Shown piece after piece: positions 1-11,500 of a DNA stretch of 64,000 bases. Position numbers and translations under genes: made by a program. Origin of the DNA: Berberis thunbergii (lineage: Eukaryota > Streptophyta > Magnoliopsida > Ranunculales > Berberidaceae). Under the pieces are notes generated by a model. That model saw only the letters and a list, made by a program, of their open reading frames with translations. It searched no databases and was not told the origin of the DNA. Location of the stretch: positions 434,001 through 498,000 of the forward strand of contig QNQO01006272.1 of NCBI GenBank assembly GCA_003290165.1. Reading direction: 5' to 3'. Every line of letters begins with the position of its first letter. Position 1 is the stretch's first letter.

Positions 1-1359
1 TTCTTAATGAGAACTTTGAACAATATTCAGACTGTTTGTTTTTGCATCTTACTGGCTTCTAATTTAGAAGCAAAACTACTAACTTTATTAAGCGGTCTTA
101 TTAGTTTTTAATGAAACTTATGACTTCTTACTCTAATTAAAAGTCAATCTTCTTAGTTTTTAATGAAAATATACACCACCTAAGTATCTCCCATATTGGC
201 ATTACACAATGTAATCCTAGATTTATCATTTTCATATATTCAAATTTATAGCCAGTCTTAAAAAATACACTTGTAATTTAGTACGCAACTCAATAACCCA
301 CCAGAAACATAGAAAAATAAATCAAGAAATGAGAAGAAAAACATATAGTGTTTAAACCACATAGAAGAATAAAGTATGAACAATTAATGAAGAATGAATA
401 GAGTTAAAAAACAAGATGAATTGAAAAACAAAAAAAGAAATGACAATTATGTCATATGAATTAAATATAACGTAGTTAGTTTGTTGATCATCTTGCAAAA
501 GTGATGCTTGCAAGTGTTAAGGACCTTTGGGTATTCATCTTAATTTTTGGAATAAAAACTATGTCGGTCCACCATGATGGGAGTTTGGATCATTTTCTAT
601 CAAGTTATTTTTTTTAAAAGACAAATATAAGCAATTATTTCAACAAATTTCAAATAAATGGTTAGTTGAAAAAGGAGATAAAACCATTTCACCCGTGCAA
701 AGAAAACCTTCGTGTAAAATGCATGCTATTATCAACAAATGCATCAAGATGCAATGAAGCAATGATTGTCATCATTAACCAAAGTGGTCGAAATCGATTA
801 TGACCATGCCTGTGGGTTACTCTAACGATTTAGTTGGGTGAGATCTGTACTTGGAGCGTTAGAAGTAAGCTAATTCATGACCCTTTAGGTATCAATTATT
901 TCAAAATTTTATAATAACTTTAGCCCATGAATAAATTTTGCTACCCACTGTATGATATTGTATAAAGTGGATGCCAAGTACTAAAGTAATATCTAGAAAA
1001 CAAAAAGCAAACAAAAATATTGGAGGGTGAGAATACAACAAAAAACCATTATGCACTATTTGGAAAAGTGCCTAAAACTAAATTTCGGCGATGTTTGAAA
1101 CGATACTCAACTTTGGTCGCTCTTTGAAGAGCGCCTAGCTTGTATTCCCAAGGTTTGTAGAAGTGATACATTTAATTGCTATTGATTTCTTGGGGGTGTC
1201 TTAAGATCCTACTTTAATAGCTTACTTAGGTCAAGGCTCAGAGTCTTAAGACTCCAATATATTTAAGTAATGTTAAATTAGTTTATAGTTGATGTTTTTT
1301 CCAATATATTCAAGTGATGTTGAATTAACTTATAGTTGATGCTCTTTTAAATGCACTTT
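1..1359. other. AT-rich intergenic sequence, nothing recognised
   Basis: No coding region, RNA gene or element end could be recognised here. The only structure seen is an imperfect tandem duplication of about 50 bp around 1254-1352, where a stretch beginning CCAATATATT and ending TATAGTTGATG occurs twice. Confidence 0.5.
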
Positions 1360-1364
1360 ATGGA

Positions 1365-4300
1365 TGTCACGTCCCGATTTTCAAAGAAAACGAAAATCTC
1401 AAAATCCACGTAGGATTATCCGTTTCTCCAAAACTCGAGACGTGAAATTCAATAACAATAGAAACATTTAGCAGCAACAACAACGTAAACATGATGTAAG
1501 TACTGAAACAAGTAAAAACTCTAACCAGAAAAGCCTGACGTTGCTAGCCCCACTAGCGAAACTCCAGTAACGCTGCTCAAAAGTCTCTAAACTTGAAAGG
1601 CCTCATCATCTACATTCCCAAAAGAATGTACCCAAGAAGCAAAAGCTCACTTGGGTCAGCAATAAAGCTGGTGTGAGTAATCTTCATCCCAAAAACAATA
1701 AATTCGCACGTGATAACATCAAAATAAGCACAAATAATAAACAACCACGCCAACAGGTAGTTTCTCAATGAGGCAAATGTGTTATGCAAGAAAACAAAGT
1801 TCAAAGAATTTAGTTCCTCAACGAGGCAATCATGTCATCATCCTAACAAGTTAATATGCATTTACTTATACTTACACTGTAGAAGATGACTATGGCAAGT
1901 CTGACCTGCAGAAACATTAGTGGACTTGCCATCCTGCATGAAAAGAGTTATAAACAATATAATCGTAATTTATTAATTAAATAGTTGTCTTCGTACAATA
2001 TTTGACTTACGCATATTATTCATTTTTATTTGCATTTGATTCATTTTTAACGAATTGATTCATCTTTTAAAAATGAATAATATGCGTAATGCTGCTTACG
2101 ATACCACATTCGCACCACCTCCGTGCCGAACATACATGCCCGTATGCCTCTCTCATATAAAGGAGGATTATTTCATCATCCATGCCCAAGTGGGGACACA
2201 TCACATACATGCATGCATCACCGGATACTCCTAACTATATGAGTAACAAAAGCCACTCTTGGGCTATCAGTGCGCATAAACTCACATCACATTTTTTATG
2301 GATAAATATCTTAGGCATAAAAATTTACCTCATTTCCGCAAGACTAATCCGAAGGTTATTTTAGTTTCTCTATAAGAAATAGGCGCCCCACCCGCAAGAC
2401 AACCCGCAGGTTGTTTAGTGTCACTATAAGAGAGGAGAAATAATAAACAAAAGTGGTGTGGTAGTTCTAAGTGATATAATTCCAGGCGATTTAAATTTTC
2501 AGGAGTTAAAGTTTATCAATATCATTTATTTTTGATATTTCAGAATTCCTCCACGATGACATTTTGTTATTCATAAGTAAATCAATCCACCCATTATTTA
2601 TTGGGACATGTAATCATTTCAGATGCATACATTCAGTGTTGGCAACAATATGAGCCACACTCACTATCCGATAACAACATAACTAAAATATTAACCAATA
2701 GATTAATATGACAAAACAATAGATTGGGATGTACAATGGTGATGTTAAACAAGACAGTGGTAAGCACCTTTCCAACGTGATTCATAAGATTTTCTCACCA
2801 TTGTTCCATAAGATATAAAGAATAACACCAATGACAACACAAGCAAAAACAGAACCGACCATATCTTACATCATTAACCTTTGGACCTGATAGGTCTCCA
2901 AAGGAACAAAACTTCCACCGGAACCACACTTATCCAAGTTTGAAAAAAACTACTACAATTTAAGAACAGTTGCACATGAGAGATCAAATACTAATAAATT
3001 CCAGCTTCTCTTTGGTCCCCAAACCAAAACTAAAAATTGGCTTTAGTTTCTCCTTTTTCAGATTTCACACATCCATGGGTTTGTCTCCATTTGAGGGGGT
3101 TTCCTACAAAAATACCTGCCCTTCGTTTTTGGCTGATTTTGATGACATTTCATTAAGTAGTGGTTAAATTGTCTACTGTTCAGGTGAAGCAGTGTCAATC
3201 TATTTGATTAAGTCTCACGTGTATAGTGTAGAACAAAATTCATAAGTTATCTCAACAAAACTAACATTGTCATCCTTTCTAACAGAAAACCCACACACCC
3301 ATGTTGCAAATTACTGCTTCTCACTGAACTCTGCATAGCATCCTAAGCTTCATCCACCTTACATATGTTACAAAACAGGGGAATGCAAGAAAATAGTAGA
3401 TTTCACATAGTACTAATTGATATGTTTGTGTTCTCTGGATATGATTCTATTAATCCGAGACCGTACAGAGAGAGTCTTTTACTTTATCTACAAACGAGTT
3501 TTACCTACAAATCGAAATCTAAATAAAACACACATCCTCCCTCTTTTATTCTGCCTTGATCACATCTCCATCCAAAACTATGCATATGTAATTATCTAGA
3601 TTAATTTTTTTTATAAAATCAACAAGTAGCCACTCACAAAACCGCCCCACTCTCTGAAGTCCTCAAATCTTAACCATCAAATATAAGATCCAAATAGACT
3701 GAAAATAAAAAAATAACTACCCAGCACACCACATACTAATAGTGTTTCATTTCAATAGCAATAAAACACTATCCATCGAATACAACATAAACAAACATGA
3801 ATTCTCAAGTTTCTAGATAAAAATTAACAAATTACTGCAAGCCAACAAAACTCATTATTACAAATCACTCAAACAACAGATTTACTCCACACTCAATTCA
3901 CAAAAATCCGTCAAACATAATCATCAAACAAGATTTCAACACAAAATTACCACAAAACACACAAATCAAAACAACACAAGCTTCAACTAAACCAACATAC
4001 AACAACAAACAATCTGAAGAGGAGATGAAAATGAACTCACAGTAAAAGTGAAGGAGATGAAGAAACTCACCATTGATTTTCTCTACCAAAAACCACTCTG
4101 GACCGTTTAATGAGCACCTCGGACCACCACACAGCCCCATCGCCGATCCCCACAACTACCATTGCCGATCTCTGGACACACAACCACACCGTCACACCTC
4201 CCTCTAACCTGACACAAGCCGCAACACCATCCAGCCAGTCAACCCTCCAAGTCAGTCTTCATTGCAGTTCACTCTCACTGTCGTCGCGATCGCTCCCCAT

Positions 4301-4714
4301 CACAACCGCAAACCCCCTTTGCCATAACAGTAAAACTCACCATCGCAATGCCTCTCATCGCCTCCTATATCGATAAGTCCGTCGACCGTTTCCACCCTGA
4401 ACAATCCATCGAACGTCCAACGACCAGCCACATGCCCTTCCATCGTCAGCCGCCATCGAAAATAAGAAAGTGTGAAGAAGGAGAAAAAGAAGAAGGATGA
4501 AGGAGAAAAGAAAAAGGAAGAATGAAAGAAAAGGATTTTATCTCTTTATAAGGTAGGTGGCTATTCGCCCCCACTGAACTTCTGAAAGCACCCACCTTCT
4601 AAACTCACCAAATAAAACCCTAAAATTTTGAAATTCACATTCAATTAAATGTAACCCTATTTTATTTAATTCAAAATAAAATAAAATAGTTTTATGAAAT
4701 TTATGGGTGTTACA
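1365..4714 (+). mobile_element. Solo LTR (about 3.35 kb) of an LTR retrotransposon, with TSD
   Basis: The segment starts TGTCACGTCC and ends GGGTGTTACA, an imperfect terminal inversion typical of plant LTRs. It is flanked by identical 5-bp duplications, ATGGA at 1360-1364 and 4715-4719. No gag or pol coding is seen inside, so a solo LTR left by recombination is the simplest reading; a small non-autonomous element is the alternative. About 580 bp at the left end are closely related to sequence starting at 61167. A TATA-like CATATAAAGG near 2155 could be the LTR promoter if the + orientation is right. Open frames around 3898-4376 lie in C-rich sequence and look like chance. Confidence 0.75.
2007..2089. 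repeat. Perfect 21-bp inverted repeat with 41-bp loop
   Basis: Arms 2007-2027 and 2069-2089 are exact reverse complements (arm begins TTACGCATATTATTC). It lies inside the solo LTR and could form a hairpin in LTR transcripts. Confidence 0.8.
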
Positions 4715-4791
4715 ATGGAAAAGCTCAATAGTGCCTTCTTTTATCCGCAGCTTGAGGGTAAAGCTTGCTCAATGGGCTTTGGCCTTTGGGG

Positions 4792-5405
4792 TAGGGGTGC
4801 GCATCCCATCCTGCGATCCCGAACTCGTTCTGATCCCGTCCCGATATTTTTGGGTCATTCTGAGATTGATCAAACTCATCCTGATCCCGCCTCATCCCGA
4901 TCTGGAGTGGGATGAGATCGAGATGAAGATTTTCAATCCCGCCTATCTCGTCCCGTCCTGAATTTATTTATTTAATATTTATTAGTATTAATTTTAATCA
5001 AAATATTCTTCTAAATTAAAGTTTAGGATGTGTTGAAATTAAATCAATGTAAGATGAAATTCTATATGAAATCTAAATGAATTGAATTATTAATTCTAAA
5101 TGAAATTTAATATTTATTTGCCTTAAAAAAAGTTTAATATTTATTTATTTAATATATATTATTATTTATGATGTAAGTTATATATATATAAATTAGACAT
5201 TATTGGTGTGTAAGTAATGTGAGATAAAACTCTTTTTGTTAATTTTTATTGGAGAACTATGTAGTACGTGCACATCCCGTCCCATCCCATCTCATTCCGA
5301 TCCCATTTGAGATGGGACGAAGTCGATTCTCGTCCCGATCCCAAATAAACGGGATGAGATAAGAATGGGTCCATCTCATCCCATCCCGTCCCGTGCCCGC
5401 CCCTA
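4792..5405. mobile_element. Non-autonomous hAT-type element, family with CCCGATCCCGT arrays, TSD intact
   Basis: The left end reads TAGGGGTGCGCATCCC and the right end GCCCGCCCCTA. They are inverted and flanked by a perfect 8-bp duplication, CTTTGGGG at 4784-4791 and 5406-5413, which is the hAT signature. Both subterminal regions are dense in (C)CCGATCCCGTCC-like words while the middle is AT-rich. There is no transposase. Interior blocks near 4960-5050 and 5200-5275 are homologous, on the opposite strand, to the truncated copy at 57077-58178. The element ends 185 bp upstream of the ATG of the ATG27-like gene. Confidence 0.88.
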
Positions 5406-5413
5406 CTTTGGGG

Positions 5414-5590
5414 CATGCCGCATGCCTTGGAGTGAGAAGACCTCAAAGCTCAAGTTTGCAGCTGCTTGCCCACCAATAAAAAGCCCAGAACTTAGGAACT
5501 TGACACGCCATTAAAATGCATCGCTGCTAATCCCAGCGAACTATTTGTTGCGGACTTTGCAAACTGCTCTCATCGGTCTTTCGTTCGAAA
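5414..5590 (+). promoter_or_regulatory. Likely promoter and 5' leader of the ATG27-like gene
   Basis: This short unique stretch separates the hAT insertion from the start codon at 5591. A CCAATAAAAAG word at 5474-5484 contains a weak TATA-like A/T run about 110 bp before the ATG. No stronger core element is visible. Either the promoter is TATA-poor or upstream elements have been displaced by the transposon. The transcription start cannot be placed from sequence. Confidence 0.3.
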
Positions 5591-8500
5591 ATGGTGATTC
5601 GAAACAATTTCATGAAATGGGTTCTTCTTCTGGTAGCAACAATCCTTCTAGGTCGAGTTGAATACAACTACTCAGCGCGGGTACTATCCGTCTGTGAATA
5701 CAGCGTGGTTCAAGATGGCAAGCTCTACAACTTCAGCTTGGATTCCCCTCTCCCTGCACACCCCCATGGGATCCTCAGCGAAGATGGGTACTGTTTCTTT
5801 GTCCAAATTAACCAATTATTTGTTCCCTTTCGTGCATTATGGATTGAACTTGGGATTGCTCTTTGTATGTTTTTATGCCACAATGAGCTTTAAGATTAAG
5901 ATTTTGGTTCAATTTTTATTCTTGTTTTATGTGTCTGTGATGATGTTGACCCGCTTTCCTCTAATTGTAATGATGATGGGAAATATGATATGAACCTTTT
6001 TACTAAGGCCAACCAAATGCAAGATAATTAGTTTAACTATAGGATTCATCATCATTGAAAGGAATACACAATAATTAGCTTCCTCACTTATCGTAAAATG
6101 GAATCAATACTGAAAATTGAGTCTAAAAAGGAGCCCCTCTACTCTGTATGACAGACATATGCTCTAGCAAAACATACATCATCTGTCATTTGAACTTCAG
6201 CCCACACTCACCATCACCTTAAAAATATGATTCCATGCCACAGATTCTTACTACACCCAAAGTTAAATTCCCATTCATGGAAAGGAAGGCTTAAACAGAA
6301 GTTCCAGGTAGGGGAGGGATAATCAGACACCCAGAAGTCACATACTCACATATCAACCAACTCTTCTTCAAGCAAATGTTGTAGATACTTGGAAAGGACT
6401 GCTTAAGGGGTTTTTTTTATTGCACCAACAGTCATCCCTAATGGCCATCGCCACACTTGATTGAGGTTAAAGGGTATTGATCAAAATGATAAGTAATGGT
6501 TTTGTGAAGCAAACCTAGTCTTGGCTGGCTAGCTTTAGTAGTTGCACCCTTATTTGTTGTTATGATTCTCCATAGAGCGACTTCTTCTTTCACAAACCTC
6601 CAAAGCCATTTAGAAACCAATGAAACATTGAACACACCCACTTGGAAAATCCCCAATCTGCCACCTGTTGTTTGACAGCACACTTTTTCCCAACCAATGA
6701 GATGCATTTCTGGACAAAACAAAATGATCCACACAAAATCGCGCTCGATCTACTCATTCTTGTTAGCTATTGAGTTTGGGATTTGAGCAACGAGATGAAA
6801 TAGATTGGAATACTTGCAAGATTCGACTTTATTAAAGTCACCAGCTTTAGATAGGTACTAACTTTCGATGACCTCAACATTGACTCCATTCCATCAAGAG
6901 CTCCAACCCAAACCCTTTTTATTCGCTCCAAGAGGCATTCCTAGATATGTGGGGCAGAGAACTAGAACATGACCTAAAGTGTTAAATACTTAAATGTTAA
7001 TGATTGAGATTAGAGACTCTCCAGTGGCCAGTAGGCAGCATTACTGATTTCTGGTAATTGATTTAAATGGCTGTAATAAATTGAAACCATAGAAGAAGCC
7101 TCTTGATGACCAAGGCTCCACACAAGCATTCAAAAACTAGCATGGTATCATCGAGATATCATCTGAATACTGAAGAATTAAAATACAAATACTGAAGAAT
7201 TGAAGTGGGATTAGGGACAATACTTATAAGCCTCTCACCAGGCCTGTCACCATTACTGATTTCTGGTAATTGATTTAAATGGCTGTAATAAATTGAAACC
7301 ATAGAAGAAGCCTCTTGAGTGGCTAAGGCTCCACACAAGCATTCAAAAACTAGCATGGTATCATCGAGATATCATCTGATACTAAGAATTAAAATACGAC
7401 AATTGAAGTGGGATTAGGGACAATACTTATAAGCCTCTCACCAGATCTGCCACCACTACTTTGAGCATCATTTGGGTAGACCCATCTCCGGCAGTGGTAA
7501 ACAAAATGGGTGACAGCGGATCCCCTGGTCTAATTCTGATAAATTCTCCAAAAGAGACCCTCAGTACTCTATTGCTTTAAACTGAAAAACTAGTTCTCTT
7601 TCTACAAAAGTCAAATACCCAACCAACGAATCCACCTTTTCTTGAAACCCATAGTCTTCATAATACCTCGCTTCTGTCTACAACCGAGTCAAGCTATTGC
7701 CACAAAATATTATCAAATTCCTTTGAGAAATCCAATTTTATCACTAACCCAGGAATACTTCCTTTCTTTGTGGAGTCAATAAGTTCATTGGCGATTAACT
7801 GGTTATCACTGCTTTGCATGCCCTTCACTCCAACACATTGGAAGGGAGATATTACTAACTGAAGCAATGCTTTTAACTGGTTAGCCAGCACTTTCTATCA
7901 AATATTGTAGGCCTGGTTCAATTGCGTAATAGGCCTAGAATCAGGCACAGGCCTAGTCCCTGATCAGTTCGGGATGAGGGAGATTATCATAGAGTTGGGC
8001 TTCCAATCTAAAACCTTCTGACTGTATGCCACTAGAAATTTTGTACTGACTACATCACAAGTTTTCAAGTAGAACTCCATGGTGAAACCGTCCAGACCAG
8101 GTGAAGTATCCTTCTTTAGATCTAGCGTAGCTGCTCAAATGTCTTGCTCCTTTATACCTTGACCAAGTCCTCTGCCACCTCCTTAGGGATGGTTCTGAAA
8201 TTGACCCCACCTATGAATGGTTTCCATTTCTGTGAACAACTGCTGGAAGTAATGTGGGCAACAATTCAAGACTCCTCATTCACCAATTTATCATTCATAG
8301 AGAAAGCTTCAATGGAGGTAAGCAGAAGACGCCTATTCGTCAATTGGTGAAAATATTTGGATCCTTGATCCACTTTCCAATTCCAAGCCACCGCTGCTCT
8401 AACTCCGCAATACAACTCTTCTCTTTTCAAGATAGCAACCACCTCTTTATGGAGGTAAGCTCCATGCCCATCATCTCTGCTTCAGAGTCTAACAACACAA

Positions 8501-11500
8501 TCTCATTCTTGAAATTTTGAATAATGAGATTAGATTTGCCAAAGAATTTCATTTTCTAATCCTTAAGATGCAATTTAAGTTTCTTCCATTTGAATGACAT
8601 GGTATAGCCTGGATGACCAGATGCTTCACAGATTTGGGAATCAGCCTACCAATTGCAACTTATACCAGTAACACCGCTATATCAAATCAAGCCAATCAAG
8701 GTGACACAAAATTGGAGTCATTGTGGCTCAATCTTGTAAATCTGCCATTTCAAGCATAAATTGGTTAGATCCATAAGGTTGATAGTTTCATTAAATCTTC
8801 TCATACTCGTTTTCCTACCCAAACAACCCTTCTTTTCTATCATGAAGTGAACCACATTAAAATTTTCTCTTAACACTCATGAGACTTAACCCAATCTGTC
8901 ACATCCCGAAGTGGCTCCCCCACTCAAACTGAAGTTAGCGTGTAGTCTTCTTAGAAAGTTTCTTCGCACTGCAACAATTCAACATCCCACTTAGTCAAAA
9001 GACCACCAAGATTCTATCATTGCCTAAGAAAAAGAAACTGTTGAATGAAAACTAGACAAGGCTTGTTCTCTGCAATTGGCTTTTTTTTTTGCAAATGCTA
9101 CACATTTCCTCACCGAGCCCCTTGCAATTTCAAGTTATTCAAGATTTATTAGTTACAACTATACCCTCGTTCTACCGAGCCATCTCATCCACTACTAGTT
9201 GAAAACCTAAATCCTTTCTGCAAATGCCTGGTTTTCAACACCAGAAATGTGTGATGTACAATCACAGAGTACAGAGACATTAGTTCCCATTCAAATTGCA
9301 GGGCTAAAAGTTAACTTCCGGCATACTACCTTATTTTCAGTTGGTGATGTGTGAAATACCTTGGAGTTAGCTGATTTGTTAGGTTGTAGTTGTAGACACG
9401 GAAAGCTTCCAACTTCTTACTTGGACTTCTGCTTGGGCACAAATGCAAGAAAATAGAGATTTAGGGTTGTATCATTGAGCGCATGCAATCTCGATTGATT
9501 TTTTGGAAGGGCATATGCTTACAAAACAGATAGATTGATATCAATCGAAAACATGTTGGCAAGCAATCCACATTTCTCTCGATCGTTGATCATGGTTAAA
9601 ATCTCTTGAGCTGCCTTGATAGAAAAGATTTGTAAAGATTTCTTTTGGGGAACCTCTTCCACAAGTAACAAATACCATTGCAAGACCGCCTGCCTCCCGA
9701 AAAAATGCAAAATGGTGAAGCTCTCCTTGAGAAATGGCTATGGAGATTTGGAACATAAGAGCAAGCTCTTTGGAGGAAAATTTTTGCGGAGAAGGTTTTT
9801 CTATCATTGGTGGTTCATTAAGGAGGTGAGATAGGTGTGTGGTTGTGCTATTTGGAGGACAACCATGAGCCATAAAGCAATTGTGGTCCACACATCTTTT
9901 ACCAAGTGGGTAAAGGTGATAGGTGGATTTCCGGAATGACAAATGGCTATCCTCCTCCCTATTTGAGTTTGTTTAAAAGAAATCTGTAATATCTTGATAA
10001 GAAAGCAAGTTCTGTTTCGAGTTTTGTTGACAAAGTAACGTGGACACTTTCTGGGATTTAGCTCCTAGAAGAGGAATTAAGGATTAGGAAATGCCCAAGT
10101 TGATGGAGCTTTGGGATATGTTGCAGCCGATAGTTATTGATGAGAAATAAGACAAGCGGCAATAGGATGAAAAAAACCACTTTTTTTGGTACAATAAAAC
10201 CTCTCTATGGTAATAATGTTTGGAACCAACAAATTTATCACTATAAGGAAGTTATAACTAAGTGGAGGCTAAATTATTAATGTGGCGAAAAATCGCCGAT
10301 AAATCACAATTCGGGATTTGATCGAACCGAATTGGGTGAAATTGGTTGGGGTTTATCAGACACCAATTAATCAGCCCAATTGACTCGCCGATTTATCGCT
10401 ATGTATTAAACAAAAAAAACCTAAACTCAAGATTCTCATTTCATTCGCAAGTCGCAGCTCCCCCCAACCCAGATCCTACAGAGAAGAAGAAAAACAAGAA
10501 AAAAAGAGAAGGTGAAGATGTTTGGACGGCGACAACGACTAGATCTCTGGTTTTGGACAATGATGATGATCTCTGTCTCTCTTTTCCTCCATTCCTTGAA
10601 ACCAAATCAGAAAGGTATGTACCACTTCAACAATAATTTCCTTCTCCTCCTAATCCCCATCCCACTCGGCCCCCCCTCTTCTCCTCCCTCCTGTATAGAA
10701 TTCATATGGACTAGTGAAGCTTGTTGATTGAGGTTATTTGTAGTGATATGGATTTTGGTGAAATGGTTGATTGTTGTTGGAACAAATTGGATTCAGCTTT
10801 CTGTGTATTTGACATTTTTGGCCTTCTGACTGAGAGCACTAATAACTGAACTTTCAATTTCTTTGGAAGTCTGTGATTATGTGTGACAAATCCACACAAT
10901 TTTCACACACTTCAGTTATGACTTCCTTTATTCTTTGATCTAGAATATATTGGCATAATCCTCTGAATGTGGAGTATTTTTGTTTGTACAAAGTGACTAT
11001 TCTAGAAATATCTTCGGTGCAAAGTAATACGATTTATCTTCATGGGTTAGTGGGATAGGTAGGTTGGTTCTTTCTGTTAAGTCTGACATCTATTTTGGTT
11101 TTGACTGTTTGTCTTGCTAGCTTGGTGGTTAAAATAATCTACAATTTTATTAAAGTTTCTGTTTTAGTAGCTTGACAAATTTTTAGCAAAGTTATATAAT
11201 TGCAAATTTACACCATTTTGATTAATTAATTATTTTTGTAATCTATGGTTATGATCAAATTAAAAAAATATATTCTTTGAAAAAATTGACCGATTACATC
11301 TGATTAATATTGCTTAATCGTAATTCAATTCTGAACCGTGCTCTGACTGCTTTCCGATTTATTTTAACTGCATAAAGTGGAGGTGTAGCTACAAGAAGTT
11401 TCAAACATTGCAACATTAAGACCTCGAATGTCGATGAATTACAAGTTACAAATGAAATAGATCAATATAGTGGCAGAGTCATTTGAAGAATTACACAACT

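Noticed and set aside
3898..4376. Overlapping frames on both strands in C-rich sequence
   Set aside because: They lie inside the solo LTR, have no recognisable motif, and their composition explains the openness.
9541..9942. 133-residue minus-strand frame
   Set aside because: The opposite strand carries recognisable LINE sequence over the same span; this frame is its shadow.
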